A stretch of DNA of 64,000 bases from QIAW01 sp035487295 (GCA_035487295.1 DATHMH010000031.1:1-64000), one strand, 5' to 3'. Shown: positions 26,782-35,269, counted from the first letter of the stretch. The notes: generated by a model not told the origin, from the sequence alone. Numbers and translations: made by a program.

Positions 26782-28044
26782 ATGACAATCGACGTCCGGA
26801 GCATTTTGTACAAGCTGACGGCAGTACTGTGCTCCGTCTTACTGCTCGTTGGTGGCACTGTGTCGAGAGCGCAACAGGCTGCTCCACAGGCCAGCCCACC
26901 TGCGCCAGAGAAGATACCGAATGATCAGCTGGATTCCCTGGTTGCGCCCATCGCCCTTTATCCTGACCCGCTTCTGGCCCAGGTACTCGCTGCTTCGACC
27001 TATCCTCTCGAACTGGTGCAACTTCAACAATGGCTGGAGAAAAACAAGAACCTGAAAGAGAAGGAACTCACTGCCGCAGTGGAAAAGCAACCCTGGGACC
27101 CGAGCGTGCAGGCGATGGCTCCCTTTCCCGACATCGTAAAGCAGATGGTCGATGGCATCCAGTGGACGACAGATTTGGGAAACGCCTTCCTTGCCCAGCA
27201 GAAGGACGTCATGGATGCAGTGCAACGCATGCGCGCGAAAGCCAACGAGGGTGGAAAGCTCAAATCCAATGATCAGGTCAAGGTAGAAACCAAAAAGGTG
27301 GAGAGCAAAGACGTCATCGTAATTGAACAGTCGAATCCGCAGGTGGTTTATGTTCCCAGCTACAATCCCTCGGTCATTTGGGGGCCGCCGGCATATCCTT
27401 ATCCGCCGGTTTACTATCCGCCGGCGGGTTACTACGCCGCCGGCATGGCAATTTCATTCGGGGTTGGAGTTGCAATGGGAGCTGCCTGGGGCGGAGGCTG
27501 GGGCTGGGGATGCGGTTGGGGAGGCAACAATGACATAACCGTCAACCGCAACAATACTTTTGTCAATAATTCGAACAGAGTCAACAATGTTTCCAATCGA
27601 CAAAACCTGAGCAACCGCAGCGGCAACTGGCAGCACAATCCCCAGCATCGCGGTGGGGCTCCATATTCGAGCCAGGCAACTGCGAATCGGTTTGGCGGCA
27701 CAACTCGTGGGAGTTCGACGGCCACGCGGCAGGCCGGCGCGCGCCAAAATCAGGGTCAGTTGGCGAACAGGCAGCAAAGTGGGTCCGTGGGCGCTGGAAG
27801 GCAGGGAGCCAGCAATTTCAGTGGCGCAGGCGCCGGACAACAGAGAGGCGGCAGTTCCAGCGGCGGAGATCGCATTGGAAACCGCAGTGTTTCGCCAAGC
27901 AGTGGTTCCAGCAGCCGAGGCGGCGGTGCATTCGGCGGCGGATCGAGCTTTAGTGGCAGTGCGGCCCGTTCCAGCAGCCAACGGGGTTCATTCAGCCGAG
28001 GTGGTGGCGGGTCCTCGCGAGGTGGTGGCCGAGGACGGCGGTAA
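26782..28044 (+). CDS. DUF3300 secreted protein (copy 2)
   Basis: 420 residues from ATG-26782 (MTIDVRSILYKLTAVLCSVLLLVGG), 427 if ATG-26761 is used. It has a signal peptide to about residue 31, a DUF3300 core (LVAPIALYPDPLLAQVLAASTYP; WDPSVQAMAPFPDIV), then YVPSYNPSVIWG, a Pro/Tyr stretch, GGGWGWGCGWG, an Asn/Arg-rich stretch and a long Gly/Ser/Arg tail. It is clearly a paralog of the protein at 12298 over its whole length, including the order of low-complexity blocks. The gene is followed by DUF2950 copy 2. Confidence 0.87.
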   Translation: MTIDVRSILYKLTAVLCSVLLLVGGTVSRAQQAAPQASPPAPEKIPNDQLDSLVAPIALYPDPLLAQVLAASTYPLELVQLQQWLEKNKNLKEKELTAAVEKQPWDPSVQAMAPFPDIVKQMVDGIQWTTDLGNAFLAQQKDVMDAVQRMRAKANEGGKLKSNDQVKVETKKVESKDVIVIEQSNPQVVYVPSYNPSVIWGPPAYPYPPVYYPPAGYYAAGMAISFGVGVAMGAAWGGGWGWGCGWGGNNDITVNRNNTFVNNSNRVNNVSNRQNLSNRSGNWQHNPQHRGGAPYSSQATANRFGGTTRGSSTATRQAGARQNQGQLANRQQSGSVGAGRQGASNFSGAGAGQQRGGSSSGGDRIGNRSVSPSSGSSSRGGGAFGGGSSFSGSAARSSSQRGSFSRGGGGSSRGGGRGRR

Positions 28045-28058
28045 TGCGGGAGAGATGC

Positions 28059-29024
28059 ATGAAATCAAGAAAAATCAACGTCGGCGTACGAAGGATTTTT
28101 GGGTTTTCCGTGCTAGTGCTGATCTCCGGCTACCTTGCTCCGGGACTTCTGCACCCAACAAAAACATCAGCGCAGTCCACTCAGCGAACATTTGCCGCAG
28201 CAAAAGAGGCTGCTGATGCTTTGATCAAAGCATCAGAAAGTTACGACGTGCCGGCGCTGACGGCGATTTTCGGTCCGGAAGGTGAGGACCTGGTCTCTTC
28301 GGCAGACCCGGTACGCGACAAGAACAATGCTGCCGCCTTTGCCGCGAAGGCGCGGGAGAAGATGCGGATCACAGTTGATCCAAAAAACTCGAAGCGCGCC
28401 ATTCTCTCGGTTGGCAATGAGGGTTGGCCGGTTCCGGTGCCGATCGTCGATCGGAACGGCAGGTGGTTTTTCGATACGAAGGCGGGACACGATGAGGTCA
28501 TCTCGAGGCGGATCGGCGCCAACGAGCTGGATGCCATCCAGATTTGCCGCGGCTATGTCGAGGCGCAAGATGAATATACTTTGACGAAGCACGATGGCGC
28601 CGAAGCGAACCAGTACGCTCAGAGAATCATCAGCACACCCGGTAAGCAGGATGGTCTTGCGTGGCAGAATCCTGATGGCAGTTGGGGAGGTCCCGTGGGA
28701 GAGGGAGTGGCCAAGGCTTTGGAGCAAGGCTACTCGGACCGCTCGCAACCCTATCACGGTTACTACTTCAAGATTTTGAAAGGACAGGGGCCCTCAGCGC
28801 CGCTGGGCGCGATGAACTTCGTGGTCAACGGAGCGATGATTGGAGGATTCGCCCTAGTTGCTGCGCCAGCGGAATACCGGGTTACAGGTGTGAAAACATT
28901 CATGGTGGGTTACCAGGGAATCGTGTACGAGAAAGATCTGGGGCCTGACACCCTCAACATCTTCAAGAACATGGAAGTCTATGATCCTGACAAGAGCTGG
29001 CATCGTACGAACGACGGGTGGTGA
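28059..29024 (+). CDS. DUF2950 secreted protein (copy 2)
   Basis: 321 residues from ATG-28059 (MKSRKINVGVRRIFGF), preceded by GGGAGAG at 5 nt; a longer version starts at 28044 overlapping the DUF3300 stop. A signal peptide leads into the same conserved blocks as copy 1: AADALIKASESYDVPALTAIFGPEG, ISRRIGANELDAIQICRGY, QDGLAWQNPDGSWGGPVGEG, HGYYFKILKGQGPSAPLG. No active-site motif is known. The linkage DUF3300-DUF2950 is preserved in both copies, so the proteins probably act together at the envelope (inference). Confidence 0.87.
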   Translation: MKSRKINVGVRRIFGFSVLVLISGYLAPGLLHPTKTSAQSTQRTFAAAKEAADALIKASESYDVPALTAIFGPEGEDLVSSADPVRDKNNAAAFAAKAREKMRITVDPKNSKRAILSVGNEGWPVPVPIVDRNGRWFFDTKAGHDEVISRRIGANELDAIQICRGYVEAQDEYTLTKHDGAEANQYAQRIISTPGKQDGLAWQNPDGSWGGPVGEGVAKALEQGYSDRSQPYHGYYFKILKGQGPSAPLGAMNFVVNGAMIGGFALVAAPAEYRVTGVKTFMVGYQGIVYEKDLGPDTLNIFKNMEVYDPDKSWHRTNDGW

Positions 29025-29091
29025 ACCGAGGATCCCGAGTACGAAGAAGCGCGGCATGAAACCGAAGGTCATGATGAGAGACGGAGAAACA

Positions 29092-29307
29092 ATGCCCCGG
29101 GTAGGTATGGGCGGCATCAGCCAGGCGCTGATTGATCGAGTGCACATACTGGTCAACCTGGAGCGCGCCGCCAAAGGGAAAGAGCCGGCCGACTTCAGCC
29201 AGCCGATACTTAAACCTAAATTGTGGCGTAAGCGGAGCGCTGAAAAATCGGGAATCGGTATTGCATTTCCTGTAACTCTGGCTCCGCCGTTTCGAGCGCT
29301 TGAGTAA
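29092..29307 (+). CDS. Small basic hypothetical protein
   Basis: 71 residues from ATG-29092 (MPRVGMGGISQALIDRVHILVNLERAAKG), with GGAG 7 nt upstream; the frame continues to 28981 inside the DUF2950 gene, but those extra residues have no ribosome site. One predicted amphipathic helix (ALIDRVHILVNLERAAK) and a basic C-terminal half, with no signal peptide. I do not recognise it. It follows DUF2950 by 67 bp and could be the third gene of that operon. The coding status is moderate. Confidence 0.42.
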   Translation: MPRVGMGGISQALIDRVHILVNLERAAKGKEPADFSQPILKPKLWRKRSAEKSGIGIAFPVTLAPPFRALE

Positions 29308-29620
29308 TGGCCACCCTCCCCTATTACTTCAAGTAGTCCAAATCATGTTAAGCAATTCGGATTCAATCACATACGCCAATAACTGGAGTAATGACGAAGT
29401 AGTTGCGATGGCTCGTTGTTAACCTTCTCATTAATCCTCTCTCCAGTCCGTTGATCACATTTTGCTCAGCGCAGAAGGCGGAACGCATTTCAGTTTCGAG
29501 AATAATGATTGCAGGGAATTGGTCAAAGCGTATGGTTTTGATATCACTCGCATTTGCGCCTTGGGCACCCTCCGACTGCACTCAGGGAGCTTCTGGCAGC
29601 CGTCTCCTTCCAAAATAACG
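29308..29620. other. Non-coding gap, nothing recognised
   Basis: 313 bp between convergent transcripts. Short frames on both strands look like chance. No island operator, hairpin with T-run, or repeat seen. Confidence 0.5.
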
Positions 29621-30097
29621 TTACGAGAGGGCCTCCTGGGTTGGCCGTGGATGGCGCGGGGTATCAGCAGTCTGCAATCGGATTTTACAGACTGTGATCT
29701 GAGATGGTTGGCGGCCGCCCGCCTGCAACCCTAAAGAGCGCAAGGCATTGACCAGCGACCATGGGCCGTCGCCTTTGGGCAGGAAACAGTCTATCGCGCT
29801 CAAGTGTTCCGGCGACGAGGACCCACTGAACATCAAGACCGGCAACTGCGGATGGCTTCGTTTGATTTCTTTCGCGAGCTCAATCCCGTCCATTTCCGGC
29901 ATCTCCTTGTCGATGATTGCTCCATCGATGCGATGGTGTTGGATCGTTTTCAACGCCTGATATCCACTCAGGGCGGTCCATACGAGATATCCATTCAGCT
30001 CAAGGACAGCTCGACACAACAAGAGCGTGTTTTGCGAGTCATCGACGCAAAGGATACTGGTTCTGCTTCTTTTCGAATTTAGTGGCGAAGTAGCCAT
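29621..30097 (-). CDS. Stand-alone response-regulator receiver domain
   Basis: 158 residues, nearly all one CheY-like receiver: acidic pair in TSILCVDDSQNTLLLC, phosphoacceptor Asp in DGAIIDKEMPEMDG, the Ser of LMFSGSSS in the Thr/Ser switch position and conserved Lys in FLPKGDGP. The C-terminal 30 residues are polar and lack a DNA-binding or enzymatic domain, so it acts as a phosphorelay or protein-interaction output. No kinase is adjacent; the nearest are at 55-63 kb. No island operator lies in front of it. Confidence 0.88.
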   Translation of the reverse strand: MATSPLNSKRSRTSILCVDDSQNTLLLCRAVLELNGYLVWTALSGYQALKTIQHHRIDGAIIDKEMPEMDGIELAKEIKRSHPQLPVLMFSGSSSPEHLSAIDCFLPKGDGPWSLVNALRSLGLQAGGRQPSQITVCKIRLQTADTPRHPRPTQEALS

Positions 30098-30157
30098 ATG
30101 CAGTCCGTTTCATGGTGCGATCTGAGTGCATTGAGGGAAGGCACTCGACGCGCCGTT

Positions 30158-30649
30158 CTATGGCACCAGTGGGATCTCGGAGGCCAGTTGTACGTTGATC
30201 ATGAGGCTGAGGCGATTATCTACCTGATAGAATTTTGCTGCACGTTTGGCGCCCAGCGCCTTTTCGAACCTGGGCCAGTAAGCCTTTCGTAAATTCAGCG
30301 TTTCGTCGTCGATGCTGATCATTCTTTCGGTCAGATTCTTTGCCTTGGCATCGTCCATGATGCCGGCGGAGTTTGCATAGTCTTTGATCAACTGGAGGCG
30401 TTTATCGGCGATGGCATGTTGATTACGCGCGTAGTCCTGATAAACGGGCCAGAATGCCGACGATTCGGCGTCGGTGAACTGCATGGTTTGAGCGATGATT
30501 GCGTTTTTGTCTTGCTGGATGTTGGAGCGTAAAAGCTGGATATCGCTGTCGGTCAGTGGCTTGGCCGAGACATCTACCGTTTGAGCAGAGGCCGCAGGAG
30601 CCCATAGAGCGCAAGCCGTACAAACAACTGCCAGAATCCGCCTAAACAT
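30158..30649 (-). CDS. Secreted helical protein of unknown function
   Basis: 163 residues with a clear signal peptide (MFRRILAVVCTACALWAPAASAQ, cleavage after residue 23). The mature part is helical with the block LTDSDIQLLRSNIQQDKNAIIAQTMQFTDAESSAFWPVYQDYARNQ-type pattern, reminiscent of small periplasmic Spy/CpxP-like helical proteins, though the LTxxQ signatures of that family are not clear. AAAGGGG precedes the ATG. A 43-residue secreted peptide gene ends 28 bp upstream on the same strand; both are probably transcribed from operator site 7. Confidence 0.75.
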   Translation of the reverse strand: MFRRILAVVCTACALWAPAASAQTVDVSAKPLTDSDIQLLRSNIQQDKNAIIAQTMQFTDAESSAFWPVYQDYARNQHAIADKRLQLIKDYANSAGIMDDAKAKNLTERMISIDDETLNLRKAYWPRFEKALGAKRAAKFYQVDNRLSLMINVQLASEIPLVP

Positions 30650-30677
30650 AACATTGCCCCTTTCAGCTCATAAGTCG

Positions 30678-30809
30678 CTAGATCTTTCCAGGTGTTATTT
30701 GATGGAGTATCCGCGGGCATCCATTACTTTTTGCCGGTGAGCTGGCAGTTTGCGCCATGACCGGCGAGGTAAACAGCAAAAAGGTTGCGACTGCGATACC
30801 GGATTTCAT
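30678..30809 (-). CDS. 43-residue secreted peptide
   Basis: A short frame: ATG-30809 with GGAGAG 8 nt upstream, a textbook signal peptide (MKSGIAVATFLLFTSPVMA, cleavage after Ala19 before QT) and a 24-residue mature part with one Cys (SPAKSNGCPRILHQITPGKI). It stops at TAG 30678-30680. It lies just upstream of the secreted protein gene at 30649 on the same strand and 151 bp behind operator site 7, which supports real expression. The function is unknown. Confidence 0.5.
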   Translation of the reverse strand: MKSGIAVATFLLFTSPVMAQTASSPAKSNGCPRILHQITPGKI

Positions 30810-30960
30810 GATTGCTCTCCAAAGAAGTCGTCAACTGTTACTTGCATTTCCAATGAGAAAACCAGCCCACGCTCTCGCGCACAGAAGGACAATTCAAAAA
30901 TACAACGTTTCGGTATTTGCCAGCAGCTCGGAGGCTAACCGTGGTTGACTCCGGGGGAAA

Positions 30961-30976
30961 CTGTTAGAAGTAACAG
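30961..30976 (-). promoter_or_regulatory. Island operator site 7 (43-aa peptide and 30649 gene)
   Basis: CTGTTAGAAGTAACAG with perfect arms. On the minus strand TAGCCT follows after 23 nt. The plus strand leads into the 3' end of the DUF2254 gene, so the minus direction is the meaningful one. Confidence 0.68.
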
Positions 30977-31006
30977 CGTGCGGGGAATCGTTCTACAGGT
31001 TTATTT

Positions 31007-32311
31007 TCAATGAGATACATGGAGTTGAGGCCTGGGCTGACCGGTTCCAGTTGATCTTGGACGAGGTATACCGAGGCCCTGGCGATCTTCCACAGACGCC
31101 TCTATTTGCAGTTCAGCATCAGGAAAAGATCGAGCAATGGTCGCTCTCAGCCGTTGTTCCCAATACATGAGAGCTGCCGTTCTTTTTTCGGGCAGGACTG
31201 AAGTAAGGTCAGCAACCAGAGCGTTCATGCGCCGTATCACCTGCACACTGCTCGCGCCGTAGGACAGAATCTCATCCAGGGCCAGCCGAAGAAAATCTTC
31301 CCAGCCAGGGAATGGAATCACCAGCCTCAGTTTGTCATCTGCATCGTGAAACATTCCCGTATTCAGGTTTTGACAGCCCAGGCGAAACAACAGGTCTTCG
31401 ATCTGGTCAAGTGCCTGAACTGCTGTTGTGGGGTCGTTGATGGCCGGCGACAGCGCCCTGATGGCAATATCAACCAACAGGCGAATGGCATACTTAGGGT
31501 CTTGCGTGAACGTACGTTCCGCCCCGAATTTGAGGGCATTCCTCAGCGCATTGTCTTGCATCACGCAGCGAGCACCAAAGACGTGCAGCAGCGGTGTCGT
31601 GTCGCGGACCGTATCACCCACAGTTACAACGATTTCAATGACTGCGCCCGAACTCCTGGCCAGATTCATCAGACGTACTATATCAATGGCTTGCAGGGCC
31701 TGGGGTTCTCCCTGATACATCAGAGTGAGCACAGGAGGCGATTTGCGGAATCTCGCTGGCGGGATGACTGCCTCCTCCGACCATGCCAAGGGGTAGGTCG
31801 TCCTGATAACCTTTCGGCCCTGGTCGCCTGTGAAGGTCAGCATGCGGGTGACCTGCAACAACGCGATGCGATGGATGAGAGCAATCAGCGCCGCCACGCT
31901 GGCGAAGAGTAAAGCGGTGACAATGCAAACACTTACAAAGGGAACCCTCCCTGAGTTGTATCGATCTACGCCGGATAATGCCGCTACAGCGTAGAGAAAG
32001 GTGGCCGAAAAAATTCCCAAAGCGTGTGACAGCACGGGAGAGCGGGCAATCCAAAGCGCGAGACGAGGTGAATAAGCAGTTGCACTGAACTGAACCATGA
32101 CAAAGGTCAGGGAAAAGACGATTCCTGTTAGCGAAATCATTCCAGACGCAATGGCAGAGTAGATGGCAATCGCTGCGGAAGTACTCAGGGGAGAGACCAA
32201 GTGTGGCAACAAGTGGTGCTCAATGCGCGGAAGGCAGGTTCCGGCAACAATTGCAGCCGCAGAATATGCCAACGGAATGGCCCAATTGCCCGATTGCAGT
32301 GAACGTTGCAT
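31007..32311 (-). CDS. DUF2254 membrane protein
   Basis: 434 residues. Four N-terminal transmembrane segments (about 10-165) include SAIASGMISLTGIVFSLTFVMVQFSATAYSPR, the hallmark of DUF2254 proteins. A soluble C-terminal half (170-410) contains the family blocks VIEIVVTVGDTVRDTTPLLHVFG, DPKYAIRLLVDIAIRALSPAINDPTTAVQALDQIEDLL-type sequence and PFPGWEDFLRLALDEI. The length and order are normal. Function unproven; the family is often near stress or ion-homeostasis genes. A possible operator (32453-32468) lies 141 bp upstream but lacks a good -10 in this direction. Confidence 0.87.
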   Translation of the reverse strand: MQRSLQSGNWAIPLAYSAAAIVAGTCLPRIEHHLLPHLVSPLSTSAAIAIYSAIASGMISLTGIVFSLTFVMVQFSATAYSPRLALWIARSPVLSHALGIFSATFLYAVAALSGVDRYNSGRVPFVSVCIVTALLFASVAALIALIHRIALLQVTRMLTFTGDQGRKVIRTTYPLAWSEEAVIPPARFRKSPPVLTLMYQGEPQALQAIDIVRLMNLARSSGAVIEIVVTVGDTVRDTTPLLHVFGARCVMQDNALRNALKFGAERTFTQDPKYAIRLLVDIAIRALSPAINDPTTAVQALDQIEDLLFRLGCQNLNTGMFHDADDKLRLVIPFPGWEDFLRLALDEILSYGASSVQVIRRMNALVADLTSVLPEKRTAALMYWEQRLRATIARSFPDAELQIEASVEDRQGLGIPRPRSTGTGQPRPQLHVSH

Positions 32312-32625
32312 GGGATCACCAGAAGAGTGTGATTAAGCTCGTTCCCGTTTTGAATTGGTAACGTTCCGAATGCACATTTTCGTTTTTAGTGTTCATGGCG
32401 ACAGGACACAACTGTCAAGATATACGGGAGGTCCTTTGTGAGCCATGGAGCCCTGTTATTTCTGCCAGTTTTTCGCCCCTGTTACGTGTGTTGGACTGCT
32501 TTTACGCAAACGACGATGCAGATCGTAGCGGCACGAGGGCTGTTCCCGATTCATTTACAGGGACAGCCCTGAATCAGCCGTCTGGATTTCACAAGGAAAG
32601 CCGGAGTTGGTAAAGGAGAATGAAC
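32312..32625. other. Divergent intergenic region
   Basis: 314 bp between DUF2254 and the small exported protein. Apart from the operator-like repeat at 32453 and a GACAG...CTGTC inverted arrangement at 32399-32417, I see no gene or terminator. Confidence 0.4.
32453..32468. promoter_or_regulatory. Possible island operator (DUF2254 / 32626 gene)
   Basis: CTGTTATTTCTGCCAG matches the CTGnnA-N4-TGnCAG format, but neither strand has a TAnnnT at 23-24 nt (TGGACT on plus, TCCCGT on minus). Weaker than the other copies. Confidence 0.4.
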
Positions 32626-32937
32626 ATGCCTTGGAAGGTGGCGTTCGTATTTGTGTTTTTAGCGATCCTGCCCGCCATTTTGGCTGGAAGCCTGCGGGGA
32701 CATTCAAGACGGCCAAGCCCCGCTGAAGTATATCTTCAGGTTGCACCGGGGAGACCCTTTGACGAAGTGCCGGCCCAGTGCACATTCAATGTTCCACGTC
32801 AATGGGGTGAGTTCGTTGGCGCCAGTTCCAGCGGCTTATACTTTCGCGATGATTCCGGCACGGTGCGTTATATTGCCCAACTGCCGTGTGGGCAGGAGAC
32901 CGTTCCTTCTGTGCAGCTCGAAATTCGCAGACGGTAG
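32626..32937 (+). CDS. Small exported or membrane-anchored protein
   Basis: 103 residues from ATG-32626 (MPWKVAFVFVFLAILPAILAG), 7 nt after GGAG; the ATG at 32620 is too close to the ribosome site. An N-terminal hydrophobic segment (3-20) acts as signal or anchor, followed by a polar domain with one Cys pair (AQCTFNVPRQWGEF; AQLPCGQET) that could form a disulfide in the periplasm. No family recognised. It is followed by the membrane protein at 33102 after 164 bp. Confidence 0.55.
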   Translation: MPWKVAFVFVFLAILPAILAGSLRGHSRRPSPAEVYLQVAPGRPFDEVPAQCTFNVPRQWGEFVGASSSGLYFRDDSGTVRYIAQLPCGQETVPSVQLEIRRR

Positions 32938-33101
32938 TGCCCGCCTGGGGAAGGAAGGAAATGTGTTGAGGTTGTTTTCAAGATTTCCTTATGCCCCTTA
33001 GCGATTGACAACAGCTTGGCGGCACGGATTCGTGCGCTGAGGTTAAAGTCGTTTTTGTAAGACTCTTCAGACTGATTTGACCGGCGAAGCCCAGGAAGAT
33101 C

Positions 33102-33518
33102 GTGTCAGAAATAATCCAACGCGTCGTGCGAAATCTGATTGGCCGGATCTACGGGCCATTCACATTTCGCTTTGTGCTGCAGCCGCTGGTAGCCGTGATT
33201 CTTGGATTCCGAGCGGGTCTGCGAGACGCACACGCGCGAAGGCCTTCTTACTTCTATAGCTTGCTATTTCATCGGGGCCACCGGCGCGAGATGGTGCTGG
33301 ACACTGTGAGGGACCTGGCCAAGCTTTTTGTTGTGGCAGTCCTGCTCGACACGATTTATCAAATCATAGAATTGCACTGGATTTATCCGGGAGAAGCCCT
33401 TATTGTCGCGCAGGTGCTGTCTATCGTCCCCTACATGCTGGTTCGCGAATCGGTAGGCCGAATCACACAATGGTGGTACAGAAAGCGGCGACACGGAATA
33501 CGAGCGGCGGCCTCGTGA
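33102..33518 (+). CDS. Small multi-pass membrane protein
   Basis: 138 residues from GTG-33102 (SEIIQRVVRNLIGRIYGP), preceded by AGGAAG. Predicted hydrophobic helices at about 22-40 (FRFVLQPLVAVILGFRAG), 70-85 (LAKLFVVAVLLDTIYQI) and 95-115 (ALIVAQVLSIVPYMLV), with Arg-rich termini facing the cytoplasm by the positive-inside rule. The FRxxLQPxxAxxLGxRxGxxDA-like pattern recurs in uncharacterised proteins of soil bacteria. The function is not known. It lies in the same direction as the sortase unit, but that unit has its own operator between them. Confidence 0.7.
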   Translation: MSEIIQRVVRNLIGRIYGPFTFRFVLQPLVAVILGFRAGLRDAHARRPSYFYSLLFHRGHRREMVLDTVRDLAKLFVVAVLLDTIYQIIELHWIYPGEALIVAQVLSIVPYMLVRESVGRITQWWYRKRRHGIRAAAS

Positions 33519-33631
33519 TGGCGAAACCGATTCGATGGGGAGCTGAGCTTCTCCAAATCCCTCTTCTGTGAATCGTGATCAAACGCAGTGAGCGACAGCC
33601 CACGTTGATTCCCAAATTGAACGATTGATGA

Positions 33632-33647
33632 CTGTCAGCATTTACAG
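33632..33647 (+). promoter_or_regulatory. Island operator site 8 (sortase-LPXTG operon)
   Basis: CTGTCAGCATTTACAG; TACAGT follows after 23 nt (33671-33676). Its position rules out ATG-33650 as the sortase start, since that codon would precede the transcript. Confidence 0.68.
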
Positions 33648-33715
33648 TTATGTCTCTGGTCCATTCCCGTTACAGTCCGACTATGGAGGCGTTGTGTAAA
33701 CGCTTTGAAGGTTCA

Positions 33716-34414
33716 ATGCCAGAATTTAAAGTTCTTTCGCGAGCGCTCCTCTTTATTCCAGGGCTTGCCTTCATCGCCCTTCCGGGGCTGAGCCAAAGCC
33801 GCAGAATGCCGACAACAGGGCAGCGCGCTGAGCTGACCGATTCCCAACAATTTGCAGCGCAGCCATGGCAGTTGCAGCCGCCTGATTTTGCGCTGTGGGC
33901 GGAGAGCCGCATTGGGAGCTACCGGCAAAGTCTGGAGCAATATCTTCCACCTCCGGTGGCAGTGCTGCGCATCCCGGCCATTCAGCTGGAGACGCTGGTG
34001 TGGGAGGGAACAGACGACGCGATATTGAATCGAGGCGCAGGTCTGATCACCGGTACAGCACGGATTGATGAGAGGGGGAATATGGGTATTGCCGGGCACA
34101 GAGATGGCTTTTTTCGCCGCCTTAAGGACCTGAAAATTGGAGACAGCATGGAACTGGTTACACAAACGCGGAGTGAAACCTATGTTGTCGATAGTTTCGA
34201 GATCGTGGATCCGGAAAATGTCGGCGTGTTGCAATCCAGGCTGGCCCAATCTTTAACGCTCGTGACCTGCTATCCGTTCTACTTCGTTGGCAGCGCGCCA
34301 CAACGCTATATCGTTCACGCATCTGTCAGGAACTCAAAGCCGCTCGAAACCGGCGGCAATGATCAGACTCATTTCACGCTTTACACCAATCATAACCGGG
34401 AGGATTCAAAATGA
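33716..34414 (+). CDS. srtD: Class D-like sortase
   Basis: 232 residues from ATG-33716 (MPEFKVLSRALLFIPGLAFIALPG), with GAAGG upstream; earlier in-frame ATGs (33650, 33683) lie at or before the predicted promoter. One N-terminal anchor, then the sortase fold with all three catalytic residues: His in GIAGHRDGFFRRL, Cys in LTLVTCYPFY and Arg in APQRYIVHA. Sortases cleave LPXTG-type signals and attach or process the substrate. The stop overlaps the ATG of the next gene, which encodes an LPQTG protein. This is a dedicated enzyme-substrate pair in an organism whose other genes indicate a Gram-negative envelope. Confidence 0.88.
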   Translation: MPEFKVLSRALLFIPGLAFIALPGLSQSRRMPTTGQRAELTDSQQFAAQPWQLQPPDFALWAESRIGSYRQSLEQYLPPPVAVLRIPAIQLETLVWEGTDDAILNRGAGLITGTARIDERGNMGIAGHRDGFFRRLKDLKIGDSMELVTQTRSETYVVDSFEIVDPENVGVLQSRLAQSLTLVTCYPFYFVGSAPQRYIVHASVRNSKPLETGGNDQTHFTLYTNHNREDSK

Positions 34415-35208
34415 AATCGATTCGATTCACACAGAAGTTACAGCCGGCGTTTGCGGCCGCAATCGTTGCCATCGCCCTCAGTGCGACATTGAACGCGCAG
34501 GTACAAACACAAACCACTACCGAGTCGGAAACGCCAGAAAAGACCATCACAGTCGAACGCGGTGAGGTCGTTTATGTCTCGGGGAACGACCTGGTAGTAA
34601 AAATGGAAAGCGGCGAGCTGCGGAATTTTGAGAATGTGCCGGAGAGCGCGAAAGTTTCCGTGGACGGAAAAGAGCTCGGAATTCACGAGTTGAAGCCCGG
34701 TATGAAGCTGGAGCGCACGACCATCAAAACCGTAACGCCGCAGACCATCAAAACCGTGCAAACAGTCACCGGCAGGGTGTGGCACGTGACGCCACCTACT
34801 TCGGTTATTCTGACGCTGGAAGACGGCACGAACCAGCAGTTCAAGATTCCTGAAGGGCAGAAGTTCAACATTGACGGCGAGATGACCGATGCACGGGACC
34901 TGAAAAAAGGCATGAAGGTGTCAGCCACCAGGATCGTGGAGGAGCCGCAGGTGATGTATGAAGAGGAAAAGAAGATTACGGGAACCATGCCTCCTCCTCC
35001 GGCCCCGGCTCCGAACGTGCCAATTCTGATTGCCGTCGTGGCGCTCCCTGCCGTTCCTACGGCCGCCGGGGCTTCTCAGCAAGCCAAGAGTGAACAACCG
35101 AAGACAAAGCTACCGCAGACTGGCAGTTCGCTGCCGTTGATCGGGTTGTTGGGTGTTGTGGCGCTGGGAGCGTCGTTGGGATTGCGGCTGGTTCGCAGGT
35201 TTGCGTGA
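34411..35208 (+). CDS. LPXTG-anchored surface protein, substrate of the adjacent sortase
   Basis: 265 residues: signal peptide (1-29, ...SATLNAQ), two to three repeated beta units (ERGEVVYVSGNDLVVKMESGELRNF; GRVWHVTPPTSVILTLEDGTNQQF), a Pro-rich stretch (PPPPAPAPNVP), a Lys/Gln spacer and a complete sorting signal: LPQTG at 234-238, hydrophobic helix (LIGLLGVVALGASLGL) and RLVRRFA tail. This matches Gram-positive wall-sorting signals exactly. It is translationally coupled to the sortase (ATGA overlap). What it is attached to in a diderm is unknown; processing or release is an alternative to wall anchoring. Confidence 0.85.
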   Translation: MKSIRFTQKLQPAFAAAIVAIALSATLNAQVQTQTTTESETPEKTITVERGEVVYVSGNDLVVKMESGELRNFENVPESAKVSVDGKELGIHELKPGMKLERTTIKTVTPQTIKTVQTVTGRVWHVTPPTSVILTLEDGTNQQFKIPEGQKFNIDGEMTDARDLKKGMKVSATRIVEEPQVMYEEEKKITGTMPPPPAPAPNVPILIAVVALPAVPTAAGASQQAKSEQPKTKLPQTGSSLPLIGLLGVVALGASLGLRLVRRFA

Positions 35209-35269
35209 GAATCATTTTGAGAATGCGAAATGGGGCCGGGGGCTCAAAGTGCAGATTTTTGACGACCTA

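Noticed and set aside
26496..26858. 120-codon minus-strand frame
   Set aside because: Antisense to the zinc-ribbon gene and the start of DUF3300 copy 2; no family resemblance.
29363..29734. Short frames on both strands in the gap before the receiver gene
   Set aside because: No ribosome sites, no domains, and overlapping each other in opposite strands.
32399..32417. GACAG...CTGTC arrangement before DUF2254
   Set aside because: The half-sites are in the reverse order relative to the operator; probably chance.
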